Assembly (NCBI RefSeq): GCF_000244895.1
Contig: NZ_CM001441.1
Coordinates: 5,050,198 to 5,114,197 of the forward strand
Source: Desulfosporosinus youngiae DSM 17734
GTDB lineage: Bacteria; Bacillota; Desulfitobacteriia; Desulfitobacteriales; Desulfitobacteriaceae
Direction: 5' to 3'
DNA length: 64,000 nucleotides
The notes under the pieces were generated by a model. The model saw only the letters and a program-made list of their open reading frames with translations. It was not told where the DNA came from and did no database searches. The translations under genes and the position numbers were made by a program. This document shows, piece by piece, positions 35,130 to 44,421 of this stretch (within the stretch, counting starts at the first letter, position 1; every line of letters starts with the position of its first letter).

Positions 35130-35627
35130 TTAAATGCTGTAATGACAAACCGATATAACATACCCACCAACAAACTCCGTATTAATAAACACATTATTAT
35201 GATCTAATTGGAGAACATCAAATGACGTAAAGGGTATCATCATCCCTTTGCCTATCCATTTAACATAAGCCTCTTTCCTTGTCCATACTTTGGCAAATCT
35301 CTGATCTTGATTTCTCTTATCAGCAAAAATATAAGTTTGCTCATTTTGAGTAAAAAACCGCTCGGCAATACGTTTATTAAAGTTTGTTATTCTTTCAATA
35401 TCCACCCCCACCGGTTCGTCTGACACAGCGCAAACGATAGCCCCTTTTTTGTGAGAAATATTATAGTGTATATTTGGATAGTCTCTTAAATAGGGTTTGC
35501 CAAACTCATTAATACTTATAGATAAACTACTTCCATCCACCTCTAACCATTTACCTAAAACGTTTCTGGCAAATAATTCTGAGTAAGTAGCAGCATTTTC
35601 TTTCTTTAAGAAATACAGTTTGGTCAT
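35130..35627 (-). CDS. 4'-phosphopantetheinyl transferase (Sfp type)
   Basis: 165 residues from the ATG preceded by AAAGGA; a GTG at 35651 overlapping the upstream stop is possible. The Sfp motifs GVDIERI and FAKVWTRKEAYVKWIGKG (with the Mg-binding Asp and the WxxKEAxxK core) are intact. The enzyme transfers phosphopantetheine from CoA to a carrier-protein serine. The operon encodes an ACP at 42293, its probable client. A dedicated activator supports real carrier-dependent chemistry in this pathway. Confidence 0.92.
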   Translation of the reverse strand: MTKLYFLKKENAATYSELFARNVLGKWLEVDGSSLSISINEFGKPYLRDYPNIHYNISHKKGAIVCAVSDEPVGVDIERITNFNKRIAERFFTQNEQTYIFADKRNQDQRFAKVWTRKEAYVKWIGKGMMIPFTSFDVLQLDHNNVFINTEFVGGYVISVCHYSI

Positions 35628-35647
35628 CTTCAAATATCCTTTAACCT

Positions 35648-36277
35648 TCACCTTGTTTCTCTTGCAGGATTACCGAATACTTTCGTATTGTCTTCAACAT
35701 TCTTTATGACCACACTGCCCGCACCAATATAGGCATTGTCACCAATAGAAATATGCGGAATAACTGTGGAACCTGCGCTGACAAAAACACCGCTGCCAAT
35801 CCTTACATAACCCAGAATTGCCGATAAAATACTTACCGTAGAATAATCTCCTATCTGACAATCATGGGCAATTTTTGTGTTTATATGAACATGATCCCCT
35901 ATAACGGCATTCGGCCCTATAACTGCGTCTCTGTAAAGAATGATTCCTTCTCCCAGTGAGCAGTAGTCATTTATCTCAACATTCGGGTGAATGATATTAG
36001 CAAATTTGGCGCCCTTAGCCCTTAATCGTTGTGTCACGATTCTCTTGGAATCAGGATCAGCTATGGCACATACATAGTCTTCCGCCGGTTTCGGAGTCCA
36101 TTCGGCGATCGTACCAACAATATCGAATTCTCCATTTGTGAGTTTAGGAATATCTAAGCCACTATCGGCAATAAATCCTTTGATATTCCATGTCATCTCA
36201 ATCTTATTTATTTCTTTCACGACCTGCAGTACATCCCTAGCTGCATTGGAAGCTCCTACAATAACCAGATCTTTCAT
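35648..36277 (-). CDS. PglD/NeuD-family sugar acyltransferase (copy 1)
   Basis: 209 residues. An N-terminal Rossmann-like subdomain (DLVIVGASNAARDVLQVV) is followed by left-handed beta-helix hexapeptide repeats (about 95-200) with the catalytic His in NTKIAHDCQIG and the C-terminal NPARETR. The enzymes N- or O-acylate nucleotide-linked amino sugars. In its own ribosome context it precedes the phosphopantetheinyl transferase. It may acylate the dTDP-4-amino-deoxyhexose. Paralogous to the gene at 42574. Confidence 0.88.
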   Translation of the reverse strand: MKDLVIVGASNAARDVLQVVKEINKIEMTWNIKGFIADSGLDIPKLTNGEFDIVGTIAEWTPKPAEDYVCAIADPDSKRIVTQRLRAKGAKFANIIHPNVEINDYCSLGEGIILYRDAVIGPNAVIGDHVHINTKIAHDCQIGDYSTVSILSAILGYVRIGSGVFVSAGSTVIPHISIGDNAYIGAGSVVIKNVEDNTKVFGNPARETR

Positions 36278-36278
36278 A

Positions 36279-37763
36279 TCATAGCTCCTTTTGTTTTTTT
36301 AAAGGATTTCGGAAAGGATATCCTGACATTTTTAAAACATAGCTCAAACATTCAAACTTTAATAATGCCGCTACGCCAAAATAAACCACAGTACCCACGA
36401 GCACTTGCAGGGTAAGGGTTATTCCCACCGGCAGCTCGAGAAGCATGATTGAGTCAACAACCATTCCCATCGCCAAGGAAAGAAAAAAGGAAGGCAGGAT
36501 GTCAGCAATCTGTTCATGGATTGGGTAACCAAGTAACTTTATGTTTGGGTAGGAATTGATCACTAAGCTGATCAAACCAGTGACAACTCCGCCTATAGCT
36601 ATCGAAACTATTCCCTGGGGTATGGTTATTAGGAGTATGATGATACCTACGGACTTTTTGATGATTTCTAATTTCAAATTAATGTCACTTCGACCAATTG
36701 CACTAATCGCCTGAAGGTTTGCTGTGTGGATCGGATAAAGTGCAAAATAGGCGCAATAGATCTGAAGGAAGGGAACACAATAAAGCCATTTGTCCGTTAA
36801 AATTAACTTCACCATAGGATTCGCCGCTGCGGCGAGTCCTGCCATTATCGGAAACACAATAAATGAACTTGTGACTATTGAGCGCCGCATCATATTCTTA
36901 AGCTTCAATTTGTCATCTTGAACCCGGGAAAAAGCCGGAAACATAACCGCTTGGATAGATCCGTTAAGACTTGTTACAATTATTCCCGGAAATTGTTTCC
37001 CTCTGTTGAAATAACCAAGCATCTGGGGACTAAATAGTTTTCCGATGACAATCGTGTAAATATCTATATATATTGCATCTATCAAAGAGGTAAGCAGCAT
37101 TTTCCATCCAAAGGAAAAAAGGCCTGCGGCTTTTTGAGTGGAAAACAGCATTTTAGGCCGCCATTTCACAACCTTTGCCATAAAGAAACAGTTCAATATT
37201 ACATAGGATATCTGTTGTGAAACCAGTGCCCATACGGCAAAATCCCCAAGAGCCATCACAATGCCTATGGTTCCGGAACAAACTATGGCACCCATGCTGC
37301 TGAAAAACAGCTTTTTGAACTGCATATTTCGGGATACAAAGGCTATTTGCACAGAATTTGCGGCACTAAAGGGAAGGGAAACCGCCAAAACTCGCAAGAC
37401 AATGGAAAGCTCCATGATATTGTAAAAGCCGGCGATATAAGGGGCCGCGAAAAAAAGCAACAAATACAATAGGCAGGAACCGGCGACACTTATGAAAAAT
37501 ACAGTAGAAAAATCTGTCTCATCAACATCCTTGTTCTGTATAAGCGCCGAAGTAAATCCCCTTTGGAGAAGTATATTAGACAAATTTACAAAAATAGTAA
37601 TCAAAGCAATGGTGCCAAAATCCTTAGGCATGAGTAAGCGCGCCAGAACAAGCTGAATTATTAATTGGATTCCCTGAACTCCCAAGCTCTCAAGCAACTT
37701 CCAAAACAAGGCTGAAACAACCATCTTTTTTGTGTCTTGCGGCATAGATTCAGGCTTTACCAT
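36279..37763 (-). CDS. wzx: Wzx-type lipid-linked oligosaccharide flippase
   Basis: 494 residues with about 12-14 membrane segments. N-terminal pattern SALFWKLLESLGVQGIQL and LLMPKDFGTIALI are typical of MOP-superfamily polysaccharide flippases. It should move undecaprenyl-linked repeat units across the membrane for the Wzy polymerase encoded nearby. The ATG overlaps the end of the glycosyltransferase gene by 14 bp and lacks a clear ribosome site, so translation is probably coupled. Confidence 0.9.
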   Translation of the reverse strand: MVKPESMPQDTKKMVVSALFWKLLESLGVQGIQLIIQLVLARLLMPKDFGTIALITIFVNLSNILLQRGFTSALIQNKDVDETDFSTVFFISVAGSCLLYLLLFFAAPYIAGFYNIMELSIVLRVLAVSLPFSAANSVQIAFVSRNMQFKKLFFSSMGAIVCSGTIGIVMALGDFAVWALVSQQISYVILNCFFMAKVVKWRPKMLFSTQKAAGLFSFGWKMLLTSLIDAIYIDIYTIVIGKLFSPQMLGYFNRGKQFPGIIVTSLNGSIQAVMFPAFSRVQDDKLKLKNMMRRSIVTSSFIVFPIMAGLAAAANPMVKLILTDKWLYCVPFLQIYCAYFALYPIHTANLQAISAIGRSDINLKLEIIKKSVGIIILLITIPQGIVSIAIGGVVTGLISLVINSYPNIKLLGYPIHEQIADILPSFFLSLAMGMVVDSIMLLELPVGITLTLQVLVGTVVYFGVAALLKFECLSYVLKMSGYPFRNPLKKQKEL

Positions 37764-38778
37764 ACAATAGCCTATGACGCAAACCGCTGACTCTTGTCGT
37801 TAAGACAAGGAAAGGATACTTAATCAATGTCAGCATAATTTTGACGGTAATATATGGTTTACTGGGAAACACACTGCACATATATAAGAAGCTATCCCAC
37901 TTGTCTTTATTAGGCTTCAATATCGTCTTGCCCAGGGCAATCGTAGTATATAAAATCAGAAGCTTTGAGTAATTCAGCTTAACCCCCAGCACTTCTCCGG
38001 CAAAGTCCTGCATAGCAAGGCATTCATCGAAAACAAATCTATTGACATTGATTTTAGAGAGCTGTGCACTCCAACTATCACCGCCCGCATAGATACGCCT
38101 ATGATGACTCATGACTTCCTCGAAACAATGAGTATCCCCTCGTATAGAGATGAGCATTGCTTTCTTGACATCCCCCGTTGCTTTTAGCTTCCCATATTTA
38201 TCGACCACCTCAGGATTATTGAGCTCGATGGCTTCTCTCCTATGCAAAAGAGTAGCAGTTTGTCCGTATAATAATCTCTTTTTTTGATGAGTTTCCAGCG
38301 TGTAAACACCACTTTTTCTGTATCCATAAAAGTACCGGCTTGACAACATTTTTCCATTTTCATCAACTTCCCAGCATTCATGGGTGGTCGCAATATATTC
38401 AGGATGCTCTTCCAGAAAATCCACTTGCTTTTGTAATTTATACGGATCAGTCCAATAATCATCTCCTTCACAATAGGCTATATATTTACCCCTGGCTGCG
38501 GGGAGAATAAACTTATGGGTAATAGATACATGCTTAGAATATTGATTCTCCCTTTGGAGTATTGGTTTAATGATATTAGGGTACTTCTCAGCGTATTCCC
38601 TGATAATAGCGGCTGTATTGTCCGTTGAGGCATCATCATGCACAATGATTTCATAGGCAAAGGTTGTCTTTTGCATCAACATGGAATCAAGAGCTTGCCT
38701 TAAGTACTTTTCATGTTTATAGGTCAAGCAGCTGATACTAACAATAATTTCATTAGTATCTTGAATTTCATCACCCAT
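37750..38778 (-). CDS. Family 2 glycosyltransferase
   Basis: 342 residues. GT-A fold with VSISCLTYKHEKYLRQALDS at the start, the nucleotide-binding VHDDASTDNT and the metal-binding EGDDYW (about 103-108). The acceptor and donor sugars are not readable from sequence. It is the only clear glycosyltransferase in the operon besides the initiating PglC-like enzyme, suggesting either a short repeat unit or that other transferases lie elsewhere. Confidence 0.9.
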   Translation of the reverse strand: MGDEIQDTNEIIVSISCLTYKHEKYLRQALDSMLMQKTTFAYEIIVHDDASTDNTAAIIREYAEKYPNIIKPILQRENQYSKHVSITHKFILPAARGKYIAYCEGDDYWTDPYKLQKQVDFLEEHPEYIATTHECWEVDENGKMLSSRYFYGYRKSGVYTLETHQKKRLLYGQTATLLHRREAIELNNPEVVDKYGKLKATGDVKKAMLISIRGDTHCFEEVMSHHRRIYAGGDSWSAQLSKINVNRFVFDECLAMQDFAGEVLGVKLNYSKLLILYTTIALGKTILKPNKDKWDSFLYMCSVFPSKPYITVKIMLTLIKYPFLVLTTRVSGLRHRLLYGKA

Positions 38779-40063
38779 TAATCTGTTTCATCCTTTCCTT
38801 TTTGCTAATTTTTTGCTGTCTGTTCCAACTGTAGACCACCGCAATCCCAGCCCAAAACTCAGGCACATACCAATAGGAATCAGAGAGCAGCAGCTTTAAA
38901 GAGCAAGCCAAAAAGATTAAAAACAAATCCAGCCAATCATCGTCATGGCATTTTAGCAGTGTCCAGACACCATGGTATAACAGAAAGAAGATTAACAATC
39001 CCCCGCATAGGACACCAAAGGTTATCAAAATCTCCAGGAAAATATTATGGGGATACCCCCAAAAATAATAATTCCCGATTACATAACGATCCCCGTACAG
39101 CCCATAACCAAAAAAGCCCATGTTCTTGATCATCTCGATTGACATATCATAGATTGCTGCTCTGCCGTTATCATCACTTATGGAGCCAGATAACAGCATG
39201 TCTATACTTCTGGCTGATATACCTCGAGCTTGCAAGAAAAACACAAGAAACCCAGTTAAGTCTTCAAGTTTCAGATATATCAACAAAAAGACAGGTACAG
39301 TCAATCCCCAAATTACCTTAACCTTACTAGTTATAAAACCTTTTATCAGCATCACAGTAAAAAATACTATAATCCACAACAAAGGTGCTCGAGAACCAGC
39401 CACTAAAATCATAAATATACACATAATGCTAAGTGCCAAGTGTAAGGTTTTCTTATCTCTCATTGCATAATACAGAAATACCATTGAAGGTAACATCATG
39501 TCATAGCCAAAGCTCATACTATAGGGCAGTTCTTCATATCCATTTGCCGTCAATGTCAGCCAACTACCAACCTGCATTGCATTCGTAAATTTATAGAATC
39601 CATAAATCAGAAAAATGTAGGAGACAAATTTTAAATTTTTCAGTATTTGCTTCGGATCATTAATAATTCGCACCATAAAATAAGCATACAAAGCACGATC
39701 CGGTCTAAAGATGTAATCCCAGACACCATAAAGCGGATGTTTAAACCAAGTTTCATATTCGGGATGGACCATAATTGTAACTATAAATGCTAATAATACA
39801 GTCACCCAAAGAAGCAAGAAATCACGTGTACGTCTTCTTTCTCCGCTTACAAATGGCATCAACAGCAGAGGAAAGTAGATAATAATCGACGTCAAAATCC
39901 AGGCATAGTCCGCCAAGCCATAAAATCCGAAAAGCCGGGTCGTACAAAATGAAATCGTATCTGAGGCAAAAAACATCACAAAACACATATTAGCAAGGAT
40001 TTGTTTTGATATCGCAAATTTAACGGCAGTTACATTTTGCTTCGGCTCCAGCTGTAGTTCCAT
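38771..40063 (-). CDS. Wzy-like O-antigen/EPS polymerase
   Basis: About 430 residues from the ATG with GGAGGG five bases upstream. Some 10-11 membrane segments and a larger extracytoplasmic loop after residue 260 (between about 280 and 340) carrying charged residues, as in O-antigen ligase/polymerase proteins. It would join flipped repeat units into polymer outside the membrane, with chain length set by the Wzz protein at 53.2 kb. Sequence conservation in this family is poor, so topology and context carry the call. Confidence 0.8.
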   Translation of the reverse strand: MELQLEPKQNVTAVKFAISKQILANMCFVMFFASDTISFCTTRLFGFYGLADYAWILTSIIIYFPLLLMPFVSGERRRTRDFLLLWVTVLLAFIVTIMVHPEYETWFKHPLYGVWDYIFRPDRALYAYFMVRIINDPKQILKNLKFVSYIFLIYGFYKFTNAMQVGSWLTLTANGYEELPYSMSFGYDMMLPSMVFLYYAMRDKKTLHLALSIMCIFMILVAGSRAPLLWIIVFFTVMLIKGFITSKVKVIWGLTVPVFLLIYLKLEDLTGFLVFFLQARGISARSIDMLLSGSISDDNGRAAIYDMSIEMIKNMGFFGYGLYGDRYVIGNYYFWGYPHNIFLEILITFGVLCGGLLIFFLLYHGVWTLLKCHDDDWLDLFLIFLACSLKLLLSDSYWYVPEFWAGIAVVYSWNRQQKISKKERMKQING

Positions 40064-40105
40064 ACACACCCTCCGTTTTATCTAGCTCATCAAAACACCC
40101 CTGAT

Positions 40106-41524
40106 TCAAATCACCCGCAAGGTCCGCTTTCTAACTAATGCCTCATACTGAACCTTACCTGACTCATTGCGCGGTATACTCTCAACAATAAACACAGCAT
40201 AAGCAGACATAACTATCCCAGTTTTTTTACTAATAAACCGCTGTACTCCATCTTTGCAGCTATCCCCTGTGATATAAATATCCATTCGTTTATCTGTACC
40301 TGTACACACACAATCTATCTTGAACTCATCCTTTATTAACCTTTCACATCGATCGAGGCTGACGCGTAGTCCATAAAGCTTTAAAAACCTACTTTTTCTG
40401 CCGATGATATAATAGCATCCGTCACTATCTCGTTTAGCAATATCTCCCGTAAGATATTCTCCCTGCCATTCATCACCCAGCAGCAAATCATTACGACAAA
40501 AAGCATACCCCATAGTCACATTTGGCCCTCTATATCCCATCTCACCCTCAGCTTCCATTTGCTTTATTTCTTTACCGTTTTCATCCAGTAAAAACAATTC
40601 ACCCCCAGGTATCGCTCGACCTATACTTCCAATCTTGGCTTTAGCAAGCTCCGGAGGTAAAAACGCCAGCCGGGCTGATGTCTCGGTAGTGCCAAAGGTA
40701 GCGAAAAATCTCTTTCCGGTACGGCCGGCGTAGTCTGCAAGATCAGCAAACATGCCAGTAGTCAGCTTTCCTCCTCCTTCGGCAAGTGTGGTCAAATATG
40801 GCAAATCCATTCGGGTAAAACGAAGTTTAAATAAAACCTCATAACTGAAAGGAACTCCTGTGAAATTAGTGGCACGCTGATCCTTAATATTACGCCAGAA
40901 ATCAGGACTCATCAGATTATGCGCCGTAAGCAACACCGATGCTCCTGCGTACAGATGACTGTTAATCACATTAAGTCCCATGGTATATTGCATTGGCAAA
41001 TCGGCAATAGCACGATCGTCCTTTGTCCAGCCAAAAAAAGCGGCCACATTTTTGGCGTTTGCTTCAAGATTGATGTATTTATGACGCACCAATTTCGGGC
41101 TGCCTGTTGAGCCGGAGGTTGTGAGCAGCATCGCCAAGTCGTCATTGATCGGATAAAGTTCATGTTCCGTACGAACAAGGACAAATCCATACCCTTTATA
41201 TAATATGGGCAAGTTAAATTCGGATACCAGCCGCTCGGGCATCCACAGGTAAGCCGGGGTATATACCTCAATCAACCGGGCTAGCAACTTGCGGTCTATA
41301 GCAGCACCAATCAAAAGAGGAACAATCCGATTGGATAAACAGCCAATGTAGCCGGACAGGGCACCAATTGTATTCTCACACAGACAAAAAACCATAGACC
41401 GTCGTGGCATCATGGCTCCGAACACTTGGGCAAAATCACACAATCCGCCATAGCTTAATTCCAGGCCTGTATCATCAATGGCGGCAATGATTTCTCGGCT
41501 GTGCCTATCAATTCCTAAATGCAT
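40106..41524 (-). CDS. AMP-forming acyl ligase (acyl-CoA/ACP synthetase-like)
   Basis: 472 residues. Adenylation motifs A3 LTTSGSTGSPK, A5 FGTTET, A7 YLTGDI and the C-terminal catalytic lysine in ESGKVQYEAL are all present, so it should be active. It activates a carboxylic acid as acyl-AMP. With the SDR and ACP genes directly downstream-to-upstream beside it, loading onto that ACP is the likely step. It is slightly shorter than typical acyl-CoA ligases, as many stand-alone carrier-protein ligases are. Confidence 0.87.
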   Translation of the reverse strand: MHLGIDRHSREIIAAIDDTGLELSYGGLCDFAQVFGAMMPRRSMVFCLCENTIGALSGYIGCLSNRIVPLLIGAAIDRKLLARLIEVYTPAYLWMPERLVSEFNLPILYKGYGFVLVRTEHELYPINDDLAMLLTTSGSTGSPKLVRHKYINLEANAKNVAAFFGWTKDDRAIADLPMQYTMGLNVINSHLYAGASVLLTAHNLMSPDFWRNIKDQRATNFTGVPFSYEVLFKLRFTRMDLPYLTTLAEGGGKLTTGMFADLADYAGRTGKRFFATFGTTETSARLAFLPPELAKAKIGSIGRAIPGGELFLLDENGKEIKQMEAEGEMGYRGPNVTMGYAFCRNDLLLGDEWQGEYLTGDIAKRDSDGCYYIIGRKSRFLKLYGLRVSLDRCERLIKDEFKIDCVCTGTDKRMDIYITGDSCKDGVQRFISKKTGIVMSAYAVFIVESIPRNESGKVQYEALVRKRTLRVI

Positions 41525-41536
41525 ATAATATCCTCC

Positions 41537-42283
41537 TCACATTATCGTACAGCCATCGACCGCAAGAACTTGTCCCGAAACATACCCTGATAAATCCGAA
41601 GCAAAAAAAACGCAAGCCCGTGCTATATCTGAAGGTTCCGCAATGCGCCCTACACTAATGTTGGCGATCCTGCCTTTTAACTTCTCAATATCTGCGGCTT
41701 CCATCATCTCTGTTTTTGTGAGACCCGGAGCAATCGAATTAACCCTTATATTTTTCGAGGCAAGTTCTTTAGCGGCAGATTTTGTCAAGGCTATGACCGC
41801 ACCCTTTGTTGCCGAATATACAAGTTGCCCAGGGTTGCCTCTGATTCCGACCAGCGACGATATATTAATAATGCTGCCGCCACTATCTTGTCTTGACATC
41901 AGGCGACTTGCCATTTGCAGCATTTCAATGGTTCCAAAGACATTAATCGAAAACATTCTTTCCAGGTTTTCCCGGGATATCATACCAATAAGCTCGTTAT
42001 ATTCAACCCCTGCATTATTCACAAGGACATCAAGCTGTTGTCTTTCCTTTTTTAGGTGTGTTAAAGCATTCTTAACCCCTGCCGAATCCGTTATGTTAAA
42101 ATAAAGCGGCCTAATTTGATTGCGTAGTTTACTTTCAGTAAGCCAGGAATCTACAGAACCTTCTCTTGCGTCATTTGCATACACAAAAGCACCTTCAGCA
42201 GCAAAGCTTTCCACTATTGCACGACCGATGCCCCTTCCCGCACCGGTAACAATACATACTTTATCTCTTAATAAGCCTGTCAT
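41537..42283 (-). CDS. SDR-family 3-oxoacyl-ACP reductase-like enzyme (FabG-like)
   Basis: 248 residues. NAD(P)-binding TGAGRGIG, NNAG, catalytic Ser in NISSLVG and YSATK are intact. FabG-like proteins reduce 3-oxoacyl-ACP to 3-hydroxyacyl-ACP. It sits between the acyl ligase (13 bp away) and the ACP (10 bp away), which points to reduction of an ACP-bound acyl group rather than of a sugar, though a sugar ketoreductase role cannot be excluded. Confidence 0.87.
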   Translation of the reverse strand: MTGLLRDKVCIVTGAGRGIGRAIVESFAAEGAFVYANDAREGSVDSWLTESKLRNQIRPLYFNITDSAGVKNALTHLKKERQQLDVLVNNAGVEYNELIGMISRENLERMFSINVFGTIEMLQMASRLMSRQDSGGSIINISSLVGIRGNPGQLVYSATKGAVIALTKSAAKELASKNIRVNSIAPGLTKTEMMEAADIEKLKGRIANISVGRIAEPSDIARACVFFASDLSGYVSGQVLAVDGCTIM

Positions 42284-42292
42284 TCGAACCTC

Positions 42293-42541
42293 CTAAACAT
42301 CATTAAAAGAAACCTCATACTTTTCCAGTATCTTCATACCGTTCTCGTAGGAACCAAAAGAGAGTATATCTTCGGTTTCAAACATTACATCAAAGGTATC
42401 TTCAAGCTCTGTTATCAACGACAAGTGAAGAATCGAATCCCAATCCTCGACATTTTTAAAGGTAAAGTCTTTGTTTAACTGATTGTCATCTATATTAAAT
42501 AAGGTTGTAAAAACCTCATTGTATTTCTGCAGGTTACTCAT
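42293..42541 (-). CDS. Acyl carrier protein
   Basis: 82 residues from the second ATG, which has AAAGGAG nine bases upstream; the first ATG overlaps that site. Four-helix ACP pattern with the phosphopantetheine serine in DWDSILHLSLI. It is not the primary fatty-acid ACP, whose motif is usually DSLD, and it sits inside the glycan operon. The operon supplies its own phosphopantetheinyl transferase (35130) and ligase (40106). Confidence 0.88.
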   Translation of the reverse strand: MSNLQKYNEVFTTLFNIDDNQLNKDFTFKNVEDWDSILHLSLITELEDTFDVMFETEDILSFGSYENGMKILEKYEVSFNDV

Positions 42542-42573
42542 ATCTCTCATCTCCTTTATGCTTAATCATGTTT

Positions 42574-43203
42574 TTAACGTAGTCCTCTTGCCGGATTCCC
42601 AAAAACCTTCATATTGCTCTCTACATCATTAATCACAACACTACCCAGTCCCACATATACGTCATCCCCAATTCTTTTCTTCGGCACAATCGCTGCATGA
42701 CTACCTAGAAAAACTCTCTTGCCCAATCTGACGTCTCCATTAACCCCACAGTGCGAAGATATTGTCGTGTAATCGCCAACCCAAGCATCATGACCAATTT
42801 TCGAAGACAATAATGTGACAAAATCGCCCACATAGGCGTCGGGCCCTATCCCCGAATTGGGGTAGGCAACAAATCCAAGACCATAGGTTGCGCTTTCGGC
42901 AATTCTGGCGGTGGGATGAATAACTGAAGCAAATTCTGCACCACGATCCCTAAGCAGCTTCGTTACCTTTTCTTTAATTACCGGAGAAGCAATGCCCAAA
43001 GCAAAGCATTGATTTTTCTCAATCTTCCAGTCCGCTATTCTTCCGATTATTTTATAGCTGCATTTTTTATCAGCCAATTGATTTAAATTGTCATCAATAA
43101 AACCCAGCACGTTCCAGGTTGGATTATCTTCATTGATGTCCCTCACCCACTCCAGAACTTCGCGCCCGTGCCCTCCGGCACCAACAATAATTAGATCTTT
43201 CAC
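42574..43203 (-). CDS. PglD/NeuD-family sugar acyltransferase (copy 2)
   Basis: 209 residues. GAGGHGREVLEW nucleotide-like binding loop at the N-terminus, then hexapeptide repeats with the catalytic His in SSKIGHDAWVG and the ending FGNPARGLR. Closest by role to PglD, which N-acetylates UDP-4-amino-sugars to give UDP-di-N-acetylbacillosamine. Next to PglC-, PglE- and PglF-like genes, so the bacillosamine-type branch is the likely user. Co-directional with ACP, so ACP-linked acyl donors are also possible. Confidence 0.88.
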   Translation of the reverse strand: MKDLIIVGAGGHGREVLEWVRDINEDNPTWNVLGFIDDNLNQLADKKCSYKIIGRIADWKIEKNQCFALGIASPVIKEKVTKLLRDRGAEFASVIHPTARIAESATYGLGFVAYPNSGIGPDAYVGDFVTLLSSKIGHDAWVGDYTTISSHCGVNGDVRLGKRVFLGSHAAIVPKKRIGDDVYVGLGSVVINDVESNMKVFGNPARGLR

Positions 43204-43223
43204 AGCATAACCTCATTTATGGT

Positions 43224-43784
43224 TTAGTTTTTAGCATCGAACTTCTCCCACTCATGCACAGCCAATTCCGGTTTGATTCTTTTACCTTTTGGTTTTAAGT
43301 CTTCCGGATAGGTATTTAAGTCTGATAATCTTTTTTTCACGTAGTCGTCAAACGTCCCTATAACCCTGGCTGGGTTCCCCCCAACAACAGTATTTTCCGG
43401 GACATCTTTTGTGACAACACTCCCTGCCGCTACAATTGCATCGGGGCCAATCCGAATATTATATAAGATCGTTGAGTTGGCCCCTATAAAGACATTGTCC
43501 ATGATCTCAATACAGCCGATTTTTTCTGTAAACTTGTTATCAGGAAATGCTTTATTAAGCATATTGTGTGTTACATCATGGGTTAGAAACGTCACATTCG
43601 AGGCAACCATAATATTGTTATGGAAACGAATTAAGCGTGAATAGAGCGGAATTTTTCTGGATTGAATCATAACATTCTCACCGATAGCGTTATAGATTCC
43701 TTTCCTTCTTGCAAATTCCGCTCGTCGAAATCCGCTTCTGATAAATGCCATTCTCACCATAAGCCAATACCGCTTTATTTGCAT
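43224..43784 (-). CDS. Left-handed beta-helix acyltransferase (CatB/maltose-acetyltransferase type)
   Basis: 186 residues. Short hexapeptide-repeat protein with an N-terminal helix and the family pattern VFIGANSTILYNIRIGPDAIVAAGSVV, catalytic His region TFLTHDVTH, and NPARVIG. No Rossmann subdomain, unlike the PglD copies. It may O- or N-acylate a sugar of the repeat unit from CoA or from the operon ACP. It overlaps the initiating transferase gene by 10 bp. Confidence 0.85.
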   Translation of the reverse strand: MQIKRYWLMVRMAFIRSGFRRAEFARRKGIYNAIGENVMIQSRKIPLYSRLIRFHNNIMVASNVTFLTHDVTHNMLNKAFPDNKFTEKIGCIEIMDNVFIGANSTILYNIRIGPDAIVAAGSVVTKDVPENTVVGGNPARVIGTFDDYVKKRLSDLNTYPEDLKPKGKRIKPELAVHEWEKFDAKN

Positions 43785-44407
43785 GACATTGTCCTCTCAG
43801 CCGCACCAAACTCTTCCATCGTCTGATTCTTCGACTGATTAACCCCGCGCCTTAAAAACACAATCCCCAAAGTCTTAAAGAAAATCCTTAAATCCAGGCC
43901 AAAGGAAATATGATCTACATACCACACATCATATTTAAATCTTGTCTCCCAGCCTACCTGATTACGCCCATGGATCTGTGCCCATCCGGATATTCCCGGC
44001 GTCACATCATGCCGCCGCATTTGTTCAGGCGTATATCGCTCCAAATACTGAACCATCAAAGGACGGGGACCAATGAAACTCATCTCCCCTTTTAATATAT
44101 TAAAAAGCTGAGGCAACTCGTCGACACTAAGCTTTCGTATAATCCCACCGACACGAGTCATCCGTTCCATATCGGATAAGGAATGACCATCTTTCTCCCT
44201 CTCCAGGCGCATTGTACGAAACTTATAAATCGTAAATATTACTCCATCTTTACCTGGCCGCTCTTGTTTAAAGAGCACGGGCCCCCGGGACCCTAACTTG
44301 ATGGCAAGGGCTGCACAAAGCATAATCGGGGATACTGCAATCAACAAAATAATAGAAAATAATAAATCCATGACTCTCTTAACCTTAACGTAAGATAGCA
44401 TGATCAC
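43775..44407 (-). CDS. PglC/WcaJ-type undecaprenyl-phosphate sugar phosphotransferase
   Basis: 210 residues. Membrane re-entrant helix at about 10-33, KFRTMR, the catalytic Asp-Glu pair in LSVDELPQL and the GPRPL motif. Monotopic short form, as PglC. It starts the lipid-linked oligosaccharide by moving a phosphosugar from the UDP-sugar to undecaprenyl phosphate on the inner face. GTG is used because AGGAG sits six bases before it. Its sugar is probably made by the two upstream Pgl-like enzymes. Confidence 0.93.
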   Translation of the reverse strand: MIMLSYVKVKRVMDLLFSIILLIAVSPIMLCAALAIKLGSRGPVLFKQERPGKDGVIFTIYKFRTMRLEREKDGHSLSDMERMTRVGGIIRKLSVDELPQLFNILKGEMSFIGPRPLMVQYLERYTPEQMRRHDVTPGISGWAQIHGRNQVGWETRFKYDVWYVDHISFGLDLRIFFKTLGIVFLRRGVNQSKNQTMEEFGAAERTMSCK

Positions 44408-44421
44408 TCTACACTCCTAGT

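Noticed and set aside
41537-42283. SDR as a housekeeping fabG
   Set aside because: No fatty-acid synthesis genes (fabD, fabF, fabH) are next to it; the context is the glycan operon.
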